Below are positions 9,701 to 15,558 of a stretch of DNA of 64,000 nt, piece by piece. The DNA comes from Ardenticatenaceae bacterium (GTDB taxonomy: Bacteria; Chloroflexota; Anaerolineae; Promineifilales; Promineifilaceae): NCBI GenBank assembly GCA_020634315.1, contig JACKBV010000003.1:124001-188000 (forward strand). The letters run 5' to 3'. A program made the translations under genes and the position numbers. Within the stretch, counting starts at the first letter, position 1, and every line of letters begins with the position of its first letter. A model generated the notes under the pieces. It worked only from the letters and a program-made list of their open reading frames with translations. It was not told the origin of the DNA and did not search any database.

Positions 9701-10307
9701 AATCTTGCCCTGGCTGCAAGCCGCGCTCGTCTAACAGCACAGACATCGCCTCAGCGCCCCGGCTCCAACTGACAGCAGGAGAAATGAGCCGTTCATCGGG
9801 CGATAAACCTTTTTCGCGCACCGTTTCTACAAACGCGCGATACCGTTCCAGGGCATAAGGGTGATTCTCCGGCCCACGAATTAAGGCAATACGTTGATAC
9901 CCATGATCCTCGATCAGATGAATTAACAGCGCACGCATCCCCTGGTTGCCATCAATTGTCACTCTGGGACCATATTTGGAGGAGGAGGCGAGATCGACAA
10001 TGGGCAATGGATGATACAGTTGGCGAAAATCGGCCACTTCTTGCGGGCGTGTCGCCCCCACCAGCGCCGATGTCCAAATCACCAGGCCATCCAGTTGCTG
10101 TTGGTCAACTTGCTGGTAAATCAGGTTGCGCATCATTTCTGGCGCTTCTGCTGCATGTAAACGGCCGCCGGGGAAGCAGATTAAATTGACATTCCCGGCA
10201 ACGGCCGCTTCCAAAATGCCCGGCCAGAGCACGCGGGATGCGCCAATATGAATATTTGCTGTCAGAAAACCAATTGTGGGGCGGTCAGTGGGTTTGTGGT
10301 CAATCAT
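6768..10307 (-). CDS. LacI-type sensor / hybrid histidine kinase / receiver / AraC fusion regulator
   Basis: 1179 aa with no membrane segment. Domains in order: LacI-type periplasmic-binding-like sugar sensor (about 10-285, without the usual LacI HTH); helical linker; GAF-like region (about 440-570); HisKA with SHELRTP (about 600); HATPase with NLLSNAARF and DTGVGIP (about 715-800); a degenerate receiver (about 825-930); a canonical receiver with VLIVDDD and phospho-Asp in LVILDLMMPEMDG (about 945-1060); and an AraC double HTH (about 1080-1175). A soluble sugar signal could thus drive phosphotransfer inside one protein to a DNA-binding output. It lies directly upstream of the importer and GH105 genes on the same strand, so control of pectin-oligosaccharide uptake is likely. 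ATG 10307 was chosen. Confidence 0.88.
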   Translation of the reverse strand: MIDHKPTDRPTIGFLTANIHIGASRVLWPGILEAAVAGNVNLICFPGGRLHAAEAPEMMRNLIYQQVDQQQLDGLVIWTSALVGATRPQEVADFRQLYHPLPIVDLASSSKYGPRVTIDGNQGMRALLIHLIEDHGYQRIALIRGPENHPYALERYRAFVETVREKGLSPDERLISPAVSWSRGAEAMSVLLDERGLQPGQDFQAVVATSDLLAIGAIRLMAERGIHVPIDVAVAGFNDIEEGRLVRPPLTSVSLPFYEQGRQSVETLLAILARKDAPDAVMLSSRLLVRQSCGCPSWSEKLATAELTTLTPAEAHHILKQTQDRLETEISRVIRNKGIAATWAKQLLDAFRSEIDGIGNGRFRTTLDGMLQQGTLDGDETSAWQNTISILRCELLPMLKDKQRIQAEALFGQARVVIGDAVQRAHIARQLHAERQSSTLRDIGQALITTFDVDRLAAVLAEQLPELGIRSAYLALYDNPADPLSTSRLILAYSDNGRFPLDGNGRRYPSRQLIPPDLLPKRRYTLLVEPLFFQQEPLGIVVFEVGPRDGDIYEVLRGHISSALKGALLFQESARLFQEAHEARVAAEQADQIKTRLLANVSHELRTPLNIIISHAQRLSAVSPELLHNDLTQIEQSAEHQLRLINDLLDLSRAEINALDLYPMMLDPYSLISDAFSSMAKDAVSGVTWRLQLPQHLPIVKVDPVRLRQILLNLLSNAARFTPAGEIALGAEAVDARLHIWVADTGVGIPAEVVDHIYEPFVTYETAVQPATGIGLGLSITRHLVALHNGVLAVESTPGAGSTFHVYLPLPDGESSLAAAPLPGGAVVWLVSRSDSPSQEIVQFSLRQQLTLQHLHPQASWEALLAVSLPAAVIWDMAATDSEDWQLMRRLHNHPQLHQIPFVLYQHETATETAGLTSLVVKPASTQALWAAIRPTVPEAKTGSVLIVDDDARARRLTQEAVRKGLPDYTLRTAVNGAEGLAAMLDEPPDLVILDLMMPEMDGFEVLERMRLDERTRLVPVVILSGRQLSLADIRRLERYTAVTLRSKDVFTQDEIATSVHQALFGDDALPPQTSALAKQAVAYLHQNYTRPLTRQEIADDLGMSEDYFSRTFNKELGISPWDYLNRYRVAQAKSLLQTTSDSVQKIAHRVGFTDPAYFSRVFRKIVGQSPSAYRQINS

Positions 10308-10461
10308 CCGTCTTGATTTTACTTTTATGATTCAGCGGTTATACAAAGGATGGGCATTGTTCAGGTAAAACCGCGTTCCCGTCTTGCACAAATGCCCACG
10401 AAGAGAATAGGCAATGCGTCTTATCTTTGTCAAGGTTGTTCAGCCAAAGGCTCAGCCAAAG

Positions 10462-10491
10462 CGCTCGCGAAGGCGGCAACCTTCGCGAGCG
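10462..10491. terminator. GC-rich hairpin after the metallo-hydrolase gene
   Basis: CGCTCGCGAAGG (10462-10473) pairs perfectly with 10480-10491 around a 6-nt loop. It lies 18 nt after the stop of the minus-strand gene at 10509. No T-run follows on the minus strand, so it may be a weak terminator or an mRNA-protecting hairpin. Confidence 0.5.
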
Positions 10492-10508
10492 TGACGATCA
10501 ATTTTTCG

Positions 10509-11315
10509 CTAATCTTGCAAGGCTTGAATGTAACGGTCGGCGGAACGGGAAACGGCCGTTTTCGCCTCCGCCACCACCACCCGATCCCACCACCCGCTGT
10601 AAATGCGATCATACGCATACGGCTCCACCGCCGCCACAATGCGCCGCACAACACGCGCCGGTAAGGGAACGAGGTTCGGATAACTGTACATAAAACTCAC
10701 ATAACGCCGGTCAGAAACCACCTGCAACGTGTCACCCGTCAGCAGCACCCCTTTCCCGTCAGCGCCCGCAGGCCAATGCAGCACAGTGCTCCCTTCAAAA
10801 TGACCGCCGCCGCGAATAAGCGTCATGCCGCTCCACAATGGCTTTGTCGCGCCATCCCAAAATTCAACAGCAGCATCAGGCCGCATCACCCACTGCCGGT
10901 CGGCGGCATGCAAATAAATGGGCACGGCAAAAGCCCGGCTCCACTCAATCATGGATGAATAAAAGTGTGGGTGCGAGATTGCAACAGCGCGGATACCACC
11001 CAACGCATGAACGGCCGTTACCGTCGCCTCATCAATCAAACTGATGCAATCCCACAGCAAATTACCCTCCGGCGTTTGCACCAACAAAGCCCGCTGCCCA
11101 ATGGCAAAGCCGGGCTGCGTACCAATACCGGTCAGGTCAGGTTCTTCCGTTTTGATGATATTGTGATGATCAGCCTGCAAGTCCGCCAACGTCGTCCACT
11201 GCTGTCCCTGCCAGCCGATATACTGCCGTTCATCCTCACAAATAGGGCAATGGGCGGGCGCTGTTTCTGTGTCGGCAAACTGCGTGCCGCATGTCTTGCA
11301 TATAAAATGGGTCAT
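10509..11315 (-). CDS. Zinc-ribbon plus metallo-beta-lactamase-fold hydrolase
   Basis: 268 aa from ATG 11315, which has a strong GGAGG seven nt upstream; a TTG one codon earlier is less likely. Residues 1-30 hold two CxxC pairs (CKTCG and CPICE), a small rubredoxin-like zinc ribbon. The remainder is an MBL fold. The usual HxHxDH metal motif is replaced by SHPHFYSS, followed by GGHFEGSTVLHW and LLTGDTLQV, which supply further His and Asp ligands. The family is known as a conserved MBL protein of uncertain substrate. The missing Asp-His pair suggests a mononuclear or altered site. Its leader region contains a copy of the NLPE/CCTCCGGGAGG element. No function can be given beyond probable hydrolase. 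Confidence 0.75.
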   Translation of the reverse strand: MTHFICKTCGTQFADTETAPAHCPICEDERQYIGWQGQQWTTLADLQADHHNIIKTEEPDLTGIGTQPGFAIGQRALLVQTPEGNLLWDCISLIDEATVTAVHALGGIRAVAISHPHFYSSMIEWSRAFAVPIYLHAADRQWVMRPDAAVEFWDGATKPLWSGMTLIRGGGHFEGSTVLHWPAGADGKGVLLTGDTLQVVSDRRYVSFMYSYPNLVPLPARVVRRIVAAVEPYAYDRIYSGWWDRVVVAEAKTAVSRSADRYIQALQD

Positions 11316-11446
11316 CAACTTACCTCCTTCACAGATAATTTAACGCAAAGGCACAGAGGTGCAGAGAAAAAGAGAATTTTCGTATCCTTTGCAGGTTTTC
11401 ATTCATAGTAGTCGGCAGCCGCCAGTGAAATCTCCTCTAAAGATAG

Positions 11447-11500
11447 CCTCCCGGAGGTTCATCTCACAAGGCGAGCCTTCCATTAATAACCTCCGGGAGG
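11447..11500 (-). repeat. Leader element copy A (paired 11-mers 43 nt apart)
   Basis: On the minus strand CCTCCCGGAGG (plus 11490-11500) is followed exactly 43 nt later by its complement CCTCCGGGAGG (plus 11447-11457), with a GCTCGCC segment between them. An AGAGGAG ribosome-like site follows, but no start codon sits at the 19-21 nt distance seen in the other copies. The nearest ATG is about 40 nt on, so this copy may be decayed or control the metallo-hydrolase from a distance. Confidence 0.75.
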
Positions 11501-11511
11501 TTGGTTCTCAT
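11464..11511 (-). CDS. Candidate leader micro-ORF A (15 codons)
   Basis: ATG 11511 to TGA 11464 reads MRTNLPEVINGRLAL. The same frame and length are kept in copies C and D (MKSNLPEVVGGRLAA and MGSNLPQVINGRLAT), and a shorter relative is in copy F. The NLPE part is encoded by the first palindromic 11-mer, so DNA-level conservation alone could explain it. Translation is unproven. Confidence 0.4.
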   Translation of the reverse strand: MRTNLPEVINGRLAL

Positions 11512-11642
11512 TCATGGTAGGCAACACAAATAAGCGGATGATACCGACATCATCCGCTTATTCTCCTGCAAATAGCAGAATTTCACAATGTTCAGCAATG
11601 CACCTTCACTTGAAGGTTTTTGCCCATCCAGTTAACGCCCCA

Positions 11643-12821
11643 TTATCCCTTTTGCAGCAGCGGCAGGAACAATTGATACGCATCAAATTCATACGCGCCA
11701 ATGTCGCAGCCAGCGCCAATGGGCCGCGCCACGCCCCGCGCATCTGTCGCCGGGCAATGGTCGGCGCTGCCCGCGTCCAGTGCCGGGCTGCCAATGGCAA
11801 AGCTGATGGGCGAAACCCAGTTAGGGGTGCCGGTAACGGCCGTAAACGTCTCCAACTGCGCATTGGCAAATTGCAAATCAGAGGGCTGGTCAAAATTGCA
11901 GCCATTATAGCTGTCCAGATTAAAGCCAAGCGACGTGATGGTGGCATTGGTATTGCTGTCACACTGCCGCCCAGGGCCATTATCGGCGATCAACGTATTC
12001 ACAGCCTGCAATGTGCCATCGTTTATGACCGCCGCCGCCTCAGTCGCACCCGGCTGGATGCCTATGTTTTGCGCAATGGTCACGTTTGTCAGGGTCAATT
12101 GACCAATATTGGAAACGGCCGTTGCCGCCCCCGCCTCATTCAAGGCAAACGTCACATTCTCCAACTGCGCCGTGCCCTGGTTGTGCAGCCCACCGCCATA
12201 AGAAAACGGAGCCGCCTTGTTGCCCACAAACAGCGCACGCTGAATCGTCGCCTCGCCAAAATTCAGCATCCCCGCCGCCGTGTCCGACGAGTGGTTATTG
12301 CCGATAATGCTGTCGGTGATGGTGATGACGCCATCATTGTAAATGCCGCCCCCGCCCAGAACACCTCGATTTTCCAAGATATTGACATGGGTCAACGTCA
12401 AGTCGCCCAGATTTTGCACCCCATTTCGCTCTGCATTACGCAAAGTGAGCCGCGAAACAACGGCCGTTACCTCGCCATACACCTGCACGACCTGCCAGAT
12501 GTCCGGATTCGCCTCCACACTGACAATCGTCTGATCCAGCCCAGCCCCTTGAATGGTCATGTCACGAAAAACACGAATCGTATCCGTCTCCGTGTACCAA
12601 CCAGCGGCCAACAATACGGTATCGCCCGTATCAGTTTGCTGCACAGCATGAACCACGCTGCCGCAAGGATTCGCCGGATTGACACAATCATTCGCGCCAT
12701 CTACGCCACCGGGAGCCACATAACGCGTTGTCGCCTCCGGCGCAGCCGCTGCGTACAGCCAACAAAAGGGCAGCACGGTCAGAACCATGATAACAAGCAA
12801 AACAAATAATCGTTTAGACAT
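11643..12821 (-). CDS. Secreted right-handed beta-helix protein with FLPLL tail
   Basis: 392 aa from ATG 12821, which has GAGGAAT upstream and starts a clear signal peptide (MSKRLFVLLVIMVLTVLPFC, then WLYAAAAPE). The mature protein has CxNPxNPCGSV near its N-terminus and repeated short beta-strand turns (LTLRNAERNG, LTHVNILEN, ITDSIIGNN, TNVTIAQN). It ends with the choice-of-anchor-Q-type block ending ARPIGAGCDIGAYEFD and the tail YQLFLPLLQKG. Such proteins are extracellular and of unknown ligand. An in-frame upstream ATG at 12905 belongs to a leader micro-ORF whose stop is lost, so a 420-aa version is possible but would bury the signal peptide. It is the neighbour of a larger paralogue. Confidence 0.8.
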   Translation of the reverse strand: MSKRLFVLLVIMVLTVLPFCWLYAAAAPEATTRYVAPGGVDGANDCVNPANPCGSVVHAVQQTDTGDTVLLAAGWYTETDTIRVFRDMTIQGAGLDQTIVSVEANPDIWQVVQVYGEVTAVVSRLTLRNAERNGVQNLGDLTLTHVNILENRGVLGGGGIYNDGVITITDSIIGNNHSSDTAAGMLNFGEATIQRALFVGNKAAPFSYGGGLHNQGTAQLENVTFALNEAGAATAVSNIGQLTLTNVTIAQNIGIQPGATEAAAVINDGTLQAVNTLIADNGPGRQCDSNTNATITSLGFNLDSYNGCNFDQPSDLQFANAQLETFTAVTGTPNWVSPISFAIGSPALDAGSADHCPATDARGVARPIGAGCDIGAYEFDAYQLFLPLLQKG

Positions 12822-12840
12822 AATGATTCCTCGTAAATAG

Positions 12841-12894
12841 CCTCCCGGAGGTTCGCCGCATGGGGCGAACCTTTCACTCATAACCTCCGGGAGG
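12841..12894 (-). repeat. Leader element copy B, micro-ORF fused to the beta-helix gene
   Basis: The two 11-mers (plus 12884-12894 and 12841-12851) are 43 nt apart and the second ends 19 nt before ATG 12821. The micro-ORF begins at ATG 12905 (MKSNLPEVMSERFAPCG...), but the usual TGA is TGC here, so the frame runs on through the second 11-mer into the beta-helix coding sequence. It lies 110 bp from copy C, in tandem. Confidence 0.8.
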
Positions 12895-12905
12895 TTGCTT
12901 TTCAT

Positions 12906-12929
12906 TTATCGTGTTGGGAAATCGCCCAT
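12906..12929 (-). CDS. Candidate 7-codon micro-ORF after leader element C
   Basis: ATG 12929 to TAA 12906 reads MGDFPTR. It begins 21 nt after the second 11-mer of copy C, the spacing at which real genes start in the other copies, with a G-rich ribosome-like site between. Its stop abuts the ATG (12905) of the next micro-ORF. It may be the stump of a lost gene. Confidence 0.25.
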   Translation of the reverse strand: MGDFPTR

Positions 12930-12950
12930 GTTGTCTCCCCCCCAAAAAAG

Positions 12951-13004
12951 CCTCCCGGAGGTTCGCCTCATGCGGCGAGCCTTCCACCGACAACCTCCGG
13001 GAGG
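12951..13004 (-). repeat. Leader element copy C (tandem with B)
   Basis: 11-mers at plus 12994-13004 and 12951-12961, 43 nt apart, with a central TCGCC/GGCGA hairpin. It is the most regular copy. It precedes copy B by 110 bp, so the region 12841-13019 is a two-unit tandem array in the space between the two beta-helix genes. Confidence 0.8.
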
Positions 13005-13015
13005 TTGCTTTTCAT
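12968..13015 (-). CDS. Candidate leader micro-ORF C (15 codons)
   Basis: ATG 13015 to TGA 12968 reads MKSNLPEVVGGRLAA. It has the same length as micro-ORFs A and D and the TGA overlaps the 3' arm of the central hairpin. No strong ribosome site is seen in front of it. Reported because the frame is kept between copies. Confidence 0.4.
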   Translation of the reverse strand: MKSNLPEVVGGRLAA

Positions 13016-13069
13016 TCATGGGGGTCAACGCCAGTTGGTCTCGTCTCCCCTGAAATAGACATATAGCCG

Positions 13070-15361
13070 TTACCGTATCACGAGCGGCAAATACACCTGG
13101 TACTGCCCACCGGGCGGCGGTTCTGTGCCATCCGCTTCATAGGCACCAATGTCACAGGCAGTCCCCACGGGACGGCCGTTTCCACGTTGATCCGTCGCCA
13201 GACAGTGATCCGCATTCGCCGCGTCTACGGCCGTACTCCCTTGCAGCAGCGCATGAGTCATCGTCCCGCCGCCATAATCTTGCAGCGGGCCAAGCAGCGG
13301 ATTGGTGTCCGGCTGATCGCCGCTCTCCAGCAAGCCACAGCTTCCATCCGACGCCAGATTATTCCCCTGCGACAGAAACGTCCCCAGATTCGCGTTGCAC
13401 TGCGTGCCGCCACTGTTGCCAGCAACAATGCTGTTTTGCAGCGTCACCGTCACCCCGTTAGCCGCCAACACACCGCTTGCTGTACTCGCCCCGCCCACAT
13501 GGTTTGCCGCCACCGTCACATGTTGCAGCGTGACTTGCGTGCCGCTGCTCGCCACGTCAAGGCCACCCCCATAAAACACCGCCTCATTGCCACTAATGGT
13601 GCTGTTTTGCAGCCAGACAACATCGCCACCCGCTGCCGCAACCGCCAAACCACCCCCATTTTGCATAGCCTGGTTGCCATAAATGGCGCTTGTCGTCACG
13701 GTCAGCGCAGCGCGTGCATAAATACCGCCGCCATACTGCCCACTATTGGAATAGATGCTGCTGCTGCGAATGGTCGCTGCCCCTTGCAAATACAACCCGC
13801 CGCCATCACTGAGGAACTCGCCCACAGCATTGTTCGCGTAGACATGACTGTTTTCCATCAACAAATGACCACTGCTGGTCAACACCCCACCCTTGCCATG
13901 GCGCAATGTCAGGTTACGAATAGTCAGGTCATAGGCAGGCGCATAGGCCATCTGAATGATCCGTCCAGCCTGGTCGCCATCCACAATCGTCGTTGCCGCA
14001 TCCGCCCCTTGCAGGGTAATGCTCTCCGCGATGTTCAGCGTTTCGGTGTAGACCCCGGCCGCAATTTGCACCGTCTCGCCCAAAAACGCCTGGTCAATGG
14101 CGTGCTGAATGGTGGCGCAGGGCACGGCCTGGTTTAAGCAATCGTTGCCCGCGTCGCTGCCTGTTGTGGCTACATAACGGGTATTTTGTGGCGGTGGCGG
14201 CGTGTCATTCGAGCCAAACTCGTACGCGCCAATGTCGCACGTTGCCGTCCCGTCACCGTCGCCATCATACGGCCGTATCCGTCCGCGTTGATCCGTTGCC
14301 GCGCAGTCAGCATTATCACCGGCATCCACCGCCGGACTGTCCGGGCCAATGGCATGCGTCCAGGTAGTCCCGCCATTATCTTGCAAAGAGCCGAGCAGCG
14401 GATTGGTGTTCGGCAAATCCCCCATACCCGTCAATTGACAGCTATCATCAGAAGACAAGTTGTAGCCCATCGACTGCCAAATGCCCGTATTGCCACATTG
14501 GTTATCGCCCTGATTATTCGCAATGATGCTGTGACTCATCACCACGGTTGAACCGTTGGCACTGTTCACGCCCGCCGCCGTATTCGTACCACCCGACTGA
14601 TTTGCCGCAACGGTCGTCTGGCGCAGCGTCAACTGCACGCCAGGCGCACCAATGGCAATGCCCCCGCCCAAAAACACAGCGTGATTGCCACTCACCGTGC
14701 TGTTTTCGATAAGCACGCTGCTGACGCCACCATTAATGTTCAGACCGGCACCGCTCTGTTCTGCCGCATTGCCATAAATGACGCTGTGCGTGACAGTCAA
14801 GTCAGCACTTACATTGATGCCGCCCCCGTAAATGCCGCTGTTGGAAAAAACAGAGGTATAGCGAATGGTCGTTGGGCCAAAAATCCAGATACCGCTGCCA
14901 TGCACCCCACTGGGGGCACGGTTATCACGAACAATCACCTCTTCGATCAAGGTGTTGCCGCCGCTGACAATGCCATAACGCCCACCATTGCGCACCGTTA
15001 AGCGACGCACCGTGAGGGAATTGGCAGCAGCCGCCATTTGCATGACCATCTCAGCGCCATCGCCATCGACAATGGTTGTCGCCGCGCCCGCACCTTCCAA
15101 AGTGATGCTGCGATTAAGGATCACGCTGCCCAAATAAGTTCCGGCAGCAATCTGGATGGTATCGCCAGCGTCTGCCTGGTCATGGGCATATTGAATGGTA
15201 GCGCAGGGAGCGGCAGCGCTGCTGCAATCGCCAGCGTCTGTGCCGTTGGCAGCGACATAGCGCGTGGCGGCTTGCGGCGCAGCCAACACCGCCTGCATTA
15301 CGGATGACAACAGCAAAACACAAACGACTACGGATAATAAAACCAGTAACTTTCTAGACAT
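13070..15361 (-). CDS. Secreted two-module beta-helix protein with YLPLV tail
   Basis: 763 aa from ATG 15361, chosen for its GGAGG seven nt upstream and its signal peptide (MSRKLLVLLSVVVCVLLLSS). It contains two similar modules, each starting with RYVAxxGxDAG-x-C and PCATIQ, followed by beta-helix coils (LTHSVIYGN, IENSTVSGN) and closing with CDIGAYE. A Pro-rich linker (NDTPPPPQNT) joins the modules, and the tail is YQVYLPLVIR. This is an internal duplication of the module found once in the downstream gene. It is extracellular, possibly surface attached, with unknown ligand. Both copies keep the paired Cys residues. It is likely paralogous to the neighbouring beta-helix protein. Confidence 0.82.
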   Translation of the reverse strand: MSRKLLVLLSVVVCVLLLSSVMQAVLAAPQAATRYVAANGTDAGDCSSAAAPCATIQYAHDQADAGDTIQIAAGTYLGSVILNRSITLEGAGAATTIVDGDGAEMVMQMAAAANSLTVRRLTVRNGGRYGIVSGGNTLIEEVIVRDNRAPSGVHGSGIWIFGPTTIRYTSVFSNSGIYGGGINVSADLTVTHSVIYGNAAEQSGAGLNINGGVSSVLIENSTVSGNHAVFLGGGIAIGAPGVQLTLRQTTVAANQSGGTNTAAGVNSANGSTVVMSHSIIANNQGDNQCGNTGIWQSMGYNLSSDDSCQLTGMGDLPNTNPLLGSLQDNGGTTWTHAIGPDSPAVDAGDNADCAATDQRGRIRPYDGDGDGTATCDIGAYEFGSNDTPPPPQNTRYVATTGSDAGNDCLNQAVPCATIQHAIDQAFLGETVQIAAGVYTETLNIAESITLQGADAATTIVDGDQAGRIIQMAYAPAYDLTIRNLTLRHGKGGVLTSSGHLLMENSHVYANNAVGEFLSDGGGLYLQGAATIRSSSIYSNSGQYGGGIYARAALTVTTSAIYGNQAMQNGGGLAVAAAGGDVVWLQNSTISGNEAVFYGGGLDVASSGTQVTLQHVTVAANHVGGASTASGVLAANGVTVTLQNSIVAGNSGGTQCNANLGTFLSQGNNLASDGSCGLLESGDQPDTNPLLGPLQDYGGGTMTHALLQGSTAVDAANADHCLATDQRGNGRPVGTACDIGAYEADGTEPPPGGQYQVYLPLVIR

Positions 15362-15480
15362 GGAAAGCCCTCCGTAAAGGCAAGCCTCTTGCGTTTCAAG
15401 CAAATAATCGGGTTATTCTACGTAAGGTCTCGTCCCAGAAATTTGTATCAGGCCAGGATTTGTTTTGCCTGGGGAATGGG

Positions 15481-15501
15481 ATGCTGCATTGTGTGCAGCA
15501 T
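15481..15501. terminator. Small hairpin after the HtrA-like gene
   Basis: ATGCTGCA (15481-15488) pairs with TGCAGCAT (15494-15501) around TTGTG. It lies downstream of the minus-strand protease stop (15559) and upstream of the beta-helix start. No T-run is present, so its role as terminator is uncertain. Confidence 0.35.
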
Positions 15502-15558
15502 GACGTATTCAGACCCAATTTATTTTGCAAACAACAAGAGACTTGCCCGGTCATGCAG

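Larger units (their letters stand above)
11319..11640. other. Gene-free stretch with leader element copy A
   Basis: No protein gene of normal size is seen. It holds copy A of the CCTCCCGGAGG leader element with its micro-ORF, then on the minus strand a low-complexity T/C-rich run (about 11340-11390) of the kind found scattered in environmental genomes, and the ribosome site of the metallo-hydrolase gene. Confidence 0.6.

Noticed and set aside
11514..12809. 431-aa plus-strand open frame opposite the beta-helix gene
   Set aside because: Arg/Gln-rich, no signal or domain; it mirrors a real minus-strand gene with signal peptide and ribosome site.
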